DNA of 64,000 nt, from assembly GCF_018129995.1 (NCBI RefSeq), contig NZ_JAFCKS010000011.1, positions 62,001-126,000 on the forward strand. Direction: 5' to 3'. Below are positions 43,336 to 51,608 of the stretch, piece after piece (the stretch's first letter is position 1; every line of letters starts with the position of its first letter). The stretch comes from Bradyrhizobium sp. SZCCT0153. Lineage in GTDB: Bacteria > Pseudomonadota > Alphaproteobacteria > Rhizobiales > Xanthobacteraceae. The translations under genes were made by a program, and so were the position numbers. The notes below the pieces were generated by a model, which had not been told where the DNA came from, ran no database searches, and saw only the letters and a list, made by a program, of their open reading frames with translations.

Positions 43336-44274
43336 ATGATATCTATTCGCCTCATGAATTTGAATTCGCTTGACCTCAACCTCCTCACCGCACTCGACGC
43401 GCTGCTGCGCGAGGCCAATGTCAGCCGCGCCGCGTTGCGGATCGGGCTGTCGCAGCCGGCAGCGAGCCACGCGCTGCAGCGCCTGCGCGACATTTTCGGC
43501 GACCCGCTGCTGGTGCGTACCGGCGCGCGGATGGAGCTGACCCCGCGGGCACAAGCGCTGCGCACGCCGCTGGCACAGGCGCTCGACCAGGTGCGCGGGC
43601 TGTTCGTGCCGGATGATTTCGACGCCGCACGCAGCGAACGGCAATTCCGGCTGATGATGCCGGATCTCGCGGTGGAGCTGTTGATGCCGCCCTTGATGGA
43701 GAAGGTGACGCGCCTCGCACCCAACGTCCGCATCGACGTCGTGCCTTGGCGGGGACCGGCCATCTTCCACGCCGAGTTCGCCCGCACCATCGACCTCGTG
43801 ATCTCGATCGGCAACGCCTTCAAGGGGTTTCACCGCCAATTGCTCTGCACCGACGGCGATGCACTGGCGGTGCGGCGCGGCCATCCCATGGGCGCGAAGC
43901 TGAAGCGGCGCGAAACCTTCCTGGCCGCGCGCCATGTCGGCGTGATCATCCGTGGCCAGCCCGAGGATCTGATCGACACCTGGCTGCGCAGCAAGGGCAT
44001 CGAGCGGCACATTTCGCTGGTGGTGTCGGGCTATCTGGAGGCGCTGCACGTCGCCGCCCGCACCGACCTCGTCGCCTTCGTGCCGCGCCGGCTGATCGCG
44101 GCGCTGTCGAAGCAGCTCGGCCTCGTCACGGTGACGCCGCCGCTCGACCCCGGCATCGACGAGCAGTTCATGTTCCATCCGACCCGCGCGCAGATGGACC
44201 CCGGCTCGATCTGGCTGCGGCGGCTGATGCTGGAAACAGGACGGGAGCTGGAGAAGAAGGGGCGTGCTGGGTAG
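43336..44274 (+). CDS. LysR family transcriptional regulator (NodD-like group)
   Basis: A 312-residue LTTR: helix-turn-helix in LDLNLLTALDALLREANVSRAALRIGLSQPAASHALQRLRDIFGDPLLVR, then the PBP2 effector domain. The start LNSLDLNLLTALDALL resembles the NodD/NahR subfamily, but there are no nod genes here. ATG at 43336 has GAGG upstream; the second ATG (43354) lacks one. The start region GATATGATATC is palindromic and may be part of its binding site, which would sit between it and the divergent NTF2-like gene. Confidence 0.92.
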   Translation: MISIRLMNLNSLDLNLLTALDALLREANVSRAALRIGLSQPAASHALQRLRDIFGDPLLVRTGARMELTPRAQALRTPLAQALDQVRGLFVPDDFDAARSERQFRLMMPDLAVELLMPPLMEKVTRLAPNVRIDVVPWRGPAIFHAEFARTIDLVISIGNAFKGFHRQLLCTDGDALAVRRGHPMGAKLKRRETFLAARHVGVIIRGQPEDLIDTWLRSKGIERHISLVVSGYLEALHVAARTDLVAFVPRRLIAALSKQLGLVTVTPPLDPGIDEQFMFHPTRAQMDPGSIWLRRLMLETGRELEKKGRAG

Positions 44275-44297
44275 GACGCAGCTTCAAAGCAAATGGT

Positions 44298-44335
44298 GTC
44301 GTCCCGGGTCTGCGCTTACGCTTGCCCGGGACGAC
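44298..44335. repeat. Inverted repeat between convergent LysR and GST genes
   Basis: Perfect 11-bp arms GTCGTCCCGGG (44298-44308) and CCCGGGACGAC (44325-44335). It resembles the CGTCGTCCCGG family of rhizobial intergenic palindromes and may end transcription from both sides. Confidence 0.65.
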
Positions 44336-44357
44336 AGGGGAATATGCGGCCGCGCTC

Positions 44358-44978
44358 TTACGCCTTCTGGGCGTCCATCACCTTGCGCACGGCGGGGCGC
44401 TCGGACATGCGCTTGAAATGATCGGCGATCTTTGGTGTCGCGTTGATGTCGACGCTGTCGCCTTCGAGCCAGTGCGAGATCGTATGGAGATAGGGATCGC
44501 AAATCGTGAACTGATCGCCCATCACCCACGGTCCCTTGAACATCTTCTGCTCGATCAAGGAGAAGGAGGCGCCCATGGTCTTCGGGATCATCGCCTTCAT
44601 GTCGGCGAACGAGCTCTCTTGCGTCGCCCAGCGCGCGCCACGCATCTTGTGCGCATGGTTGATGTGCACGGTCGAGCAGAGATAGGAGTTGAACGATTGC
44701 ACCTGGGCGAAGTCGAAGGGATCGTCGAGCGGCGCGAGTTTCGCCTTGGGGAAGGTCTGCGCGATATAGGCCAGCATCGCCGGCGTCTCGGTGAGGACGC
44801 CACGGTCGGTCACCAGGGCCGGCACGCGGCCCTTCGGGTTGATCGCGAGATAGTCCGGGCTGGTCTGCTGGTTGTCCTTGAAGCTGAGCCGTTCAGCCGT
44901 GTAGTCGGCGCCGGCCTCCTCCAGGGCCATGTAGGTGGCGAGCGCGCAGGTGCCGGTGGCGTAGTAGAGCTTGAGCAT
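44358..44978 (-). CDS. Glutathione S-transferase family protein
   Basis: A 206-residue GST: MLKLYYATGTCALATYMALEEAG at the start (SSN-type position replaced by TGTC, as in beta-class GSTs with an active Cys), INPKGRVPALVTDRGVLTETPAMLAYIA in the glutathione site, and a helical C-terminal domain with MGDQFTICDPYL. The Cys at residue 10 is the likely catalytic residue of a beta-class enzyme. ATG at 44978 with GAGG upstream; ATG at 44990 is less likely. Divergent from the flavin hydroxylase. Confidence 0.92.
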   Translation of the reverse strand: MLKLYYATGTCALATYMALEEAGADYTAERLSFKDNQQTSPDYLAINPKGRVPALVTDRGVLTETPAMLAYIAQTFPKAKLAPLDDPFDFAQVQSFNSYLCSTVHINHAHKMRGARWATQESSFADMKAMIPKTMGASFSLIEQKMFKGPWVMGDQFTICDPYLHTISHWLEGDSVDINATPKIADHFKRMSERPAVRKVMDAQKA

Positions 44979-45106
44979 GTCGGACCTCATGGGAAAATTG
45001 GAAACTAACGGCTGCGGGCCTTCAGGTCCATAGCACGACATTCTCTTCGCAGTTGCCCACATCCGCCCGCCTGTGCCAAGACGCTCGCGGTCGGAGGGGT
45101 TTTGTC

Positions 45107-46387
45107 ATGACGGTACTCATCGCCGGTGGCGGCATCGGCGGGCTGACGCTTGCGCTCAGCCTGCACGGAATCGGCGTTCCCGTAAAAGTGTTCGAGAGCG
45201 TCGCCGAGCTGAGGCCGCTCGGCGTCGGCATCAACGTGCTGCCGCACGCGGTGCGCGAGCTGATCGAGCTCGGGCTGATGGACAAGCTCGACGCCAGCGG
45301 CGTGCGCACCCGGGAGCTCGCCTACTTCTCCAAGCGCGGCAAGCCGATCTGGAGCGAGCCGCGCGGGCTGGAGGCCGGTTATAAATGGCCGCAGTTTTCG
45401 ATCCATCGCGGCACGCTCCAGCAACTCCTGCTCGACGCCGCAGTCGAACGCCTCGGCCGCGACAACATCCTGACCAGCCATCATCTGACCGGCTGGAGCG
45501 AAACCGCTGACGGCGTGCGCGCCGATTTCATCGACAGGGCGACCGGCAAGGCCGCCGGGACCTACGACGGCACCATCCTGATCGCGGCCGACGGCATCCA
45601 TTCCGCCGCGCGCGAAAAACTCTATCCCAACGAAGGCCCACCGATCTGGAACGGCCGCATCCTCTGGCGCGGCGTCACGCCGGCAAAGGCGTTCCTTACC
45701 GGCCGCACCATGATCATGGCCGGGCATGAGATCCTGAAATTCGTCTGCTACCCGATTTCGAAGCAGCCGGATGCGGCGGGCAATCATCTGATCAACTGGG
45801 TCGCCGAGCGCCACATGCCCCCGACCTATCAATGGCGTCGCGAGGACTATAACCGCACCGCGCGGCTGGAGGAGTTTCTGCCCTGGTTCGAGAGCTGGCA
45901 GTTCGACTGGCTCGATGTGCCCGGCCTGATCAAGAACTGCCCGCACGCCTATGAATATCCGCTGGTCGACCGCGATCCGGTGTCGCAATGGACCTTTGGG
46001 CGCGTCACGCTGATGGGCGATGCCGCACATCCGATGTATCCGATCGGCTCCAACGGCGCGTCCCAGGCGATCCTCGATGCCCGCACCATCACCCGCGAGA
46101 TCCTGACGCACGGGCCGACGCAGGCCGCCCTGCTTGCGTATGAGGCCGAGCGGCGCCCGGCGACCACGGACCTCGTGCTGCTCAACCGCAAGAACGGGCC
46201 TGAGCAGGTGATGCAGCTCGTCGAGGAGCGCGCGCCCGACGGCTTCGAGGTCGTCACCGACGTGCTGTCGCAGAAGGAGCTGGAAGACATCGCTGCCAAC
46301 TACAAGCGCGTCGCCGGCTTCCAGGTCGAGGCGCTGAATGCGAAGCCTGCGATCGTGAGCGCGGGTGCGAAGCGGGCGGGCGGTTGA
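45107..46387 (+). CDS. FAD-dependent monooxygenase/oxidoreductase
   Basis: A 426-residue flavoprotein of the aromatic hydroxylase type: Rossmann loop MTVLIAGGGIGGLTLALSLHG, FESVAELRPLGVGINVLPHAVREL, the DG motif ILIAADGIHSAAREKL and the FAD-ribityl GD motif VTLMGDAAHPMYPIGSNGASQAILDA. It most resembles the PhzS-like group of flavin-dependent oxidoreductases. The substrate is unknown. ATG at 45107 behind GGAGGGG. Confidence 0.9.
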   Translation: MTVLIAGGGIGGLTLALSLHGIGVPVKVFESVAELRPLGVGINVLPHAVRELIELGLMDKLDASGVRTRELAYFSKRGKPIWSEPRGLEAGYKWPQFSIHRGTLQQLLLDAAVERLGRDNILTSHHLTGWSETADGVRADFIDRATGKAAGTYDGTILIAADGIHSAAREKLYPNEGPPIWNGRILWRGVTPAKAFLTGRTMIMAGHEILKFVCYPISKQPDAAGNHLINWVAERHMPPTYQWRREDYNRTARLEEFLPWFESWQFDWLDVPGLIKNCPHAYEYPLVDRDPVSQWTFGRVTLMGDAAHPMYPIGSNGASQAILDARTITREILTHGPTQAALLAYEAERRPATTDLVLLNRKNGPEQVMQLVEERAPDGFEVVTDVLSQKELEDIAANYKRVAGFQVEALNAKPAIVSAGAKRAGG

Positions 46388-46426
46388 GCAAGCCGCCCGT
46401 CGAGCCGCGGGGTCCTCTTCACCTCT

Positions 46427-46442
46427 CCCCGTAAGAACGGGG
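46427..46442. repeat. Short hairpin between convergent genes
   Basis: CCCCGT-AAGA-ACGGGG with flanking CTCT and GAGG; looks like a remnant of a CTCCCCGT-type repeat. Possibly a weak bidirectional terminator for the flavin enzyme and the thioesterase. Confidence 0.4.
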
Positions 46443-46469
46443 CGAGGGAGCGAGAGACCGGTGCTCGCC

Positions 46470-46889
46470 TCACCGCACCACCCTCGCCGCTTCGAGCAAT
46501 CGCTCGGTGGCGCTTGCCGTCGCCAGCAGAGTCCCGTCTTCCGCCGTCAGCCTGGCCTCGACGAACGCAATCGTCTTGCCGAGCTGCGTCACCCTGGCCT
46601 CGCCGATGATCGGTCCGGGCTTTGCGGGGGCCAGGAAATTCACGGTCATGCTGATGGTGGTGGTGTAGAGTCGGCCCTCGCTCATCACCAGCACGGCGGG
46701 GCCCATCGTGTCGTCGAGCATGGCCGAGAGCATGCCGCCCTGGATGAATCCGGCCGGATTGCAGAACTCCGGCTTGCCGTCGAAGGCGAGCTTGATCCAG
46801 CCTTCCTGGGGGCGGGCATCGAGCAGGCGCCATCCGAGCAGCTCGGCGCAGGGTGGCCTTGGAAAGTTGTCGAGCGCGGTCTTGACCAT
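46470..46889 (-). CDS. PaaI family thioesterase (hotdog fold)
   Basis: A 139-residue single hotdog-fold thioesterase: CNPAGFIQGGMLSAMLDDTMGPAVLV holds the HGG-type segment (here QGG) and the catalytic Asp/Glu region, then TTTISMTVNFLAPAKPGPIIGEARVTQLGKTIAFVEARL. It hydrolyses acyl- or aryl-CoA; substrate unknown. ATG at 46889 with GGAGG; the longer frame to 46961 is not supported. Confidence 0.88.
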   Translation of the reverse strand: MVKTALDNFPRPPCAELLGWRLLDARPQEGWIKLAFDGKPEFCNPAGFIQGGMLSAMLDDTMGPAVLVMSEGRLYTTTISMTVNFLAPAKPGPIIGEARVTQLGKTIAFVEARLTAEDGTLLATASATERLLEAARVVR

Positions 46890-47100
46890 GCAAACCTCCG
46901 GTGCGGCCAACCAATAGATCAGGCCTGCTGACACCATGGTGGCAGCAGCGCCACGCCGCATCGCTCCAGGGAACTACGGAAAATTGCACGGATTCAAGGC
47001 ATTCCGCACCCCGTTAAGCACACTTCAACCAAGCGTTTTCACGACCGATTCAATACGATCCAATTGGCCTATCCGCCGGTAAGCGGTTGGAAGTTACCTC

Positions 47101-48879
47101 ATGGGACAAGCGGCGGCGAAACCGGAGCCTTCCATGAGAGCCCTTTTGCAGCGGGCAGCAGATCGCCTGCACGCGATCGAAGATCGACTGACCGTTCGGA
47201 CGCAGATCGCTGCGGCCCTCGCCGCGATGTCCATCGTGCTGGTGGGCACGCTCGCCGCCGGCGCAGCTCTCATCAGCTACAAGCACACTGCCTCCCTTAT
47301 CGAGAGCAACCTTGCCGGGATCGCGTCCAGCACCTCCGCCCGGCTCGACCGCTTCATGGCGACGCGGCAGCAGGAGATGAAGCTGTTCGCGGAGCTCGAG
47401 CCGATGCAGCGGCTGTGGCAGGGGAATCCCGATGAATTGCGCAGCGCGCTCGAGGCGCTCCAGCACTCCTTCGATTTCACCTGGATCGGGTTTGCCGATC
47501 TCGACGGCAACGTCGTGGCCTCAACCGGCGGCCTGCTGCAAGGCAAATCCGTGGCCGCCCGCCCCTGGTTCAAGCAAGGTCTCGAGAGAATTGCCGTTGG
47601 CGACGTGCACGAGGCCATGCTGTTGGCCTCGCTGCTGACGCAGCGCGCCAACAACGAGCCTTATCGCTTCGTCGACATCGCCGTTCCCGTACGTGACGCC
47701 TCCGGCCGGCTGCTCGGCGTGCTCGGCGGGCATCTGGACTGGAATTGGGCCAGCAATTTGATCAAGGACGTCGAAGCCAATGACGGCAACACCGACACCC
47801 GGCTCTCGATCCTGAGCAAGGGCGGAATGGTCCTGGTCGGGCCTCGACAGGAAACCATCCGTTATGGCGGCGACGAGCTTACCGGCATTTTGAAGGCCCG
47901 CGACGGCACCTTCCGCGAAACGACGGAGGGACGGCAGACCCTGACGGCGTTCCACGTCGGCAGCGGCTATCGCGATTATCAGGGGCTGAACTGGATCGTC
48001 ACCGCGAGCCAGCCGGCGAGCGTAGCGCTGGCGACGGCGATCTCGTCGGCGCAGACGATCCTGGCGATCGGCGTCGTCACCGCCGTGATTGCGCTGTCGC
48101 TGGCCATGCTGGTCTCGCGCCGGATCGCCGCCCCGATCATCGCCATCACGCAGGAAGCGGACCGCATCGGGCGCGCACACGGTCCGACCATGCTGGCGCG
48201 GCAGAGCGGTTCTGCCGAAGTCGTCCAGCTCTCGCGCGCCCTGCGCTCGCTGCTGCGCCGCATCGGCCTTGCCGAGGAGCGCACCAAGGAGGCCGAATTG
48301 CGCGCGACCGAGAACGCGATGCAGCTCCAGGAAGACCTGCTGAAGCTGCGCCAGCTCGCCGACACCGATTTCATGACCGGCCTGATGAACCGCCGCTCGT
48401 TCCTGGCCGTCGCCGACGACGCGGTGGCGTTCTGTCGCCGCTACAAGCGCAACATGGCGACCTTGATGATCGACATCGATCATTTCAAGAAGATCAACGA
48501 CAGCCATGGCCACGCCGCCGGCGACGACGCGATCAAGAGCATCGCCGAGATCATCAGCCAGTCGATCCGGACCACCGACAAGGCGGCCCGCTTCGGCGGC
48601 GAGGAGTTCGTGGTGCTCTTGCGCGAGATCGACCAGGAGACCGCCGTGCTGCTGGCCGATCGCATCAGGACGTCGATCGAGAGCGCGACGGTGCGCCATG
48701 GCGACACCGTCATCCCCGTCACCGTGTCCGTCGGGCTCGCGCTGTTCGACGAGAGCGACCGCGACGTCCAGGACGTCATCGAGCGCGCCGATCAGGGCCT
48801 CTATGTCGCCAAGAAAACGGGGCGCAACCGCATCTTCCTGATGCCGGCGGAAGACGAGCGCGCCGCGCGCGCCGCCTGA
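47101..48879 (+). CDS. Membrane diguanylate cyclase with dCache sensor and HAMP
   Basis: A 592-residue protein: membrane helix (about 36-58), periplasmic dCache-type sensor (about 60-310, with FDFTWIGFADLDGNVVAST and ARPWFKQGLERIAVGDVH), second helix (about 320-340), HAMP linker, a coiled coil, then a GGDEF domain from about residue 425. The active site is GGEEF (499-503) and the RxxD inhibitory site RTTD is at 490-493, so it should make c-di-GMP with product feedback. No EAL domain. Nearby targets are not evident. Confidence 0.94.
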   Translation: MGQAAAKPEPSMRALLQRAADRLHAIEDRLTVRTQIAAALAAMSIVLVGTLAAGAALISYKHTASLIESNLAGIASSTSARLDRFMATRQQEMKLFAELEPMQRLWQGNPDELRSALEALQHSFDFTWIGFADLDGNVVASTGGLLQGKSVAARPWFKQGLERIAVGDVHEAMLLASLLTQRANNEPYRFVDIAVPVRDASGRLLGVLGGHLDWNWASNLIKDVEANDGNTDTRLSILSKGGMVLVGPRQETIRYGGDELTGILKARDGTFRETTEGRQTLTAFHVGSGYRDYQGLNWIVTASQPASVALATAISSAQTILAIGVVTAVIALSLAMLVSRRIAAPIIAITQEADRIGRAHGPTMLARQSGSAEVVQLSRALRSLLRRIGLAEERTKEAELRATENAMQLQEDLLKLRQLADTDFMTGLMNRRSFLAVADDAVAFCRRYKRNMATLMIDIDHFKKINDSHGHAAGDDAIKSIAEIISQSIRTTDKAARFGGEEFVVLLREIDQETAVLLADRIRTSIESATVRHGDTVIPVTVSVGLALFDESDRDVQDVIERADQGLYVAKKTGRNRIFLMPAEDERAARAA

Positions 48880-48885
48880 CGATTT

Positions 48886-49983
48886 TCAGCCCAGCGCGTG
48901 CGCGATCACCTTGCGCATGACGTTGGGCAGCGCTTCGCCGGCAAGGGTCGCGACCGGCACCCAGCGCATGCCTTCCGGCGCGCGCGTGCGCGCCTCGGCC
49001 CTCGCCCTGTAGACCACCAGCTCCAGCGGAAAATGCGTGAAGACGTGGGTGACCACGCCCACCTTGCGCTGCCAGCGCGACAGCCCCTTCAGCGCGGGCG
49101 CCTGCCGTTTTGCCCGGGCGTCGTCTTGGCCGGCCAGCCAGTCCGAACCCGGCACTTCGGTCATGCCGCCGAGCAGGCCTTTTTCGGGCCTTGAGCGGAC
49201 GAGCAACTCGTCGCCGCGCGTCACGACGAAGGCGGCGCCGCGCCGCAGCGTCCCGCTTTTCTTCGGCGCCTTGCGCGGAAAGGTCTCCTGCGTTCCCTGT
49301 GCGAGCGCCGTGCAGTCCTCGTTCAACGGGCACAGCGAGCAGGCCGGCTTCTTCGGCGTGCAGATCGAGGCGCCGAGATCCATCAATGCCTGCGCGCTGT
49401 CGCCGGCGCGAGAGTCGCCAAGCAGAGTTGCCGCCAATTGCTGGATCCGCGGCTTTGCCTGCGGCAATTCCTCCTCGACCGCGAACAGGCGCGACACCAC
49501 CCGCTCGATATTGCCGTCGACCGGCATGGTGCGGCGGTCGAAGGCAATCGCCGCGATCGCCGCCGCCGTGTAGGGCCCGATCCCCGGCAGCGCGCGCAGG
49601 CCTTCCTCGGTATCGGGAAACACGCCGCCGTGCTCGCGCGTCACAGCGACCGCGCAGGCATAAAGGTTTCGCGCGCGAGAGTAATAGCCGAGCCCGGCCC
49701 ACATCCGCAGCACGTCGTCCTGCGAGGCCCGCCCCAGCGCCGCGACATCCGGCCAGCGCGCGACGAATTTTTCGAAGTAAGGGCCGACCGCCTTCACCGT
49801 GGTCTGCTGGAGCATGATCTCCGACAGCCAGACTCGATACGCGTCCGAGGCCTCCCCGGGCGCGGCGCGCCAGGGCAACCGGCGGCGGTGGCGGTCGTAC
49901 CATTGGAGGAGCGCCTGCGGGCGTGCCGTGCTCCCCGGCTGAGGAGGTTCCGATTTTGCCTTCAGGGCGGCTTTGGGGCTCAT
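48886..49983 (-). CDS. mutY: A/G-specific adenine DNA glycosylase
   Basis: Removes adenine mispaired with 8-oxoguanine. The 365-residue protein has the MutY start (ALLQWYDRHRRRLPWR), the helix-hairpin-helix LPGIGPYTAAAIAAIAF, the catalytic VDGNIERVVSRL, the 4Fe-4S Cys set in CTPKKPACSLCPLNEDC, and the C-terminal NUDIX-like 8-oxoG recognition domain. ATG at 49983. It starts the conserved mutY-DUF721-dsbA-smc neighbourhood, here divergent from DUF721. Confidence 0.96.
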   Translation of the reverse strand: MSPKAALKAKSEPPQPGSTARPQALLQWYDRHRRRLPWRAAPGEASDAYRVWLSEIMLQQTTVKAVGPYFEKFVARWPDVAALGRASQDDVLRMWAGLGYYSRARNLYACAVAVTREHGGVFPDTEEGLRALPGIGPYTAAAIAAIAFDRRTMPVDGNIERVVSRLFAVEEELPQAKPRIQQLAATLLGDSRAGDSAQALMDLGASICTPKKPACSLCPLNEDCTALAQGTQETFPRKAPKKSGTLRRGAAFVVTRGDELLVRSRPEKGLLGGMTEVPGSDWLAGQDDARAKRQAPALKGLSRWQRKVGVVTHVFTHFPLELVVYRARAEARTRAPEGMRWVPVATLAGEALPNVMRKVIAHALG

Positions 49984-50105
49984 GCTGTCACTGTAGCGGC
50001 GTCGCACCGATCTCTCCACGTCATGCCCGCGCTCGCCGCCGGCATCCACGCTTTTCTTCGCCCCCACGAGCCTGTGGTCCGCGCGCCGAAGTGCTATAAG
50101 AGTCC

Positions 50106-50597
50106 ATGTCGAAGTTTCCCCCCAAACCCGGTCCCATCAGCGCCAAGCCGCTCGCGGTCCTGCTCGACGACGTCTTTGCCGAGGCCTATGCCAAGCAGGG
50201 TTTTGCCGCGCGCGAGCTGGTGACGCGCTGGGCGCAGATCGCAGGACCCGAGATCGCGGCCCATGCCGAGCCCCTGAAGATGCAATGGCCGCGGCCGGTC
50301 GAGGGCCAGCCGCAGGAGCCGGCGACGCTGGTGCTGCGGGTCGAAGGCCCGATGGCGCTGGAGATCCAGCACTCCGCCGACGTCATCCTAGAGCGGGTCA
50401 ACCGCTTCTTCGGCTGGAGCGCGGTCGGCAAGCTGGCGTTCCGTCAGGCTCCGCTGTCGCGCGCCCGGCGACCGGTCCGTCCCGGCCCGCCGGACGCCAA
50501 ATCGGTGGCGGAGGTGGCGGGGAGCCTGGGCGACATCGAAGATGAACAGCTCAAGTCGGCGCTGGCGCGGCTCGGGGCTGCCATCAAGCGAAATTGA
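50106..50597 (+). CDS. DUF721 (DciA-like) domain protein
   Basis: A 163-residue protein with the DUF721 fold: AVLLDDVFAEAYAKQGFAARELVTRWAQIAGPEIAAHAEPLKM, then LVLRVEGPMALEIQHSADVILERVNRFFGWSAVGKLAFRQ. The DUF721 domain is shared with DciA, the replicative helicase operator of bacteria that lack DnaC. Whether this protein loads DnaB here is inference. It has ATG at 50106 and is followed by the DsbA-like gene. Confidence 0.85.
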   Translation: MSKFPPKPGPISAKPLAVLLDDVFAEAYAKQGFAARELVTRWAQIAGPEIAAHAEPLKMQWPRPVEGQPQEPATLVLRVEGPMALEIQHSADVILERVNRFFGWSAVGKLAFRQAPLSRARRPVRPGPPDAKSVAEVAGSLGDIEDEQLKSALARLGAAIKRN

Positions 50598-50733
50598 GCC
50601 TCATTCCGCCGCTAATCTGGACCCGCCCTCGCCGCTCGCCATTGCCTCAAACGTCGTTTCAAGCTAGCGACAGGCCGCCCGGAGGACCTTGTTGGGATCC
50701 CTGGGCGAGACCACGCCAATTCGGGAGCCGACC

Positions 50734-51390
50734 TTGACCATCACCCGCCGCGCCTTCACCACGATGCTGTCGCTGACCGGGCTTGCCGCGCTCGCCGGGC
50801 TCTCGCCGCTGCGGTTCATCTCCAAAGCAATGGCGCAGGCCGCCACCGATGTCGCCAAGCCGGTGTCGCTCCCCGACATGATGCTCGGCTCGAAGGATGC
50901 CGCCGTCACCATCACCGAATACGCCTCGATGACCTGCCCGCACTGTGCGGCGTTCAACGAGCAGGTGTTCCCGAAGATCAAGTCGGAATACATCGACACC
51001 GGCAAGGTGCGTTACATCTTCCGCGAGTTCCCGCTCGACATCAAAGCCGCCGCCGGCTCGATGCTGTCGCGCTGCATCGCCAAGGACGACGCGCCGAAAT
51101 ACTTCGCGGTCACCGACATGCTGTTCCGCCAGCAGAGCGACTGGGTGATGAAGAACACCACCGAGACCCTGACGCGGATCGGCAAGCAGGCCGGCCTCAC
51201 CCAGCAGCAGGTCGAGGCCTGCCTGAAGGATCAGGCGCTGCTCGACAAGATCGCCGCCGACCAGAAATATGCCAGCGAGGTCTTGAAGGTGGATTCGACG
51301 CCGACGTTCTTCGTCAATGGCGAGAAGATCAAGGGCGAAACCTCGTTCGAGGAATTCGCCAAGAAGATCAATCCGCTGCTCAAGAGCTGA
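50734..51390 (+). CDS. Tat-exported DsbA-like thiol:disulfide oxidoreductase
   Basis: Periplasmic disulfide enzyme, about 218 residues, with the CPHC active site in EYASMTCPHCAAFNEQVFP and the cis-Pro region VDSTPTFFVNGEKI. The N-terminus TITRRAFTTMLSLTGLAALAGLSPL reads as a Tat signal (RRAF), so it may be exported folded. The start is uncertain: TTG 50734 (GGGAG six bases upstream) fits the Tat peptide best; TTGs at 50689 or 50692 behind GGAGG would add 14-15 residues. Confidence 0.9.
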   Translation: MTITRRAFTTMLSLTGLAALAGLSPLRFISKAMAQAATDVAKPVSLPDMMLGSKDAAVTITEYASMTCPHCAAFNEQVFPKIKSEYIDTGKVRYIFREFPLDIKAAAGSMLSRCIAKDDAPKYFAVTDMLFRQQSDWVMKNTTETLTRIGKQAGLTQQQVEACLKDQALLDKIAADQKYASEVLKVDSTPTFFVNGEKIKGETSFEEFAKKINPLLKS

Positions 51391-51608
51391 TTCGCACGCC
51401 ACAATCCTGATTCGCGCATCTCAAAGCCGTTTCTTTCCCGGCGTAAATCCCTTGGGAAAAGCGGCTTTCGCCGGTTGCCCTCGCGGCGCACCGCGGCCAT
51501 TGTCCAGCCGCATGAGGCGCCTCGCGCGACTCACCCAGAGAGTGACACTGCCTTCCATGGTATTGTCCCGGCAGGGGGATTCGCGCCTGCCAACAGAGAT
51601 GCGTGCTT

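Noticed and set aside
43261..44178. N-terminal extension of the NTF2-like gene across the LysR gene
   Set aside because: The added residues are the antisense of LysR; the ATG at 43260 with AAGGAG gives the normal family length.
43336..44274. Calling the LysR gene nodD
   Set aside because: The start resembles NodD, but no nod genes or nod box were seen nearby, and the group includes many other regulators.
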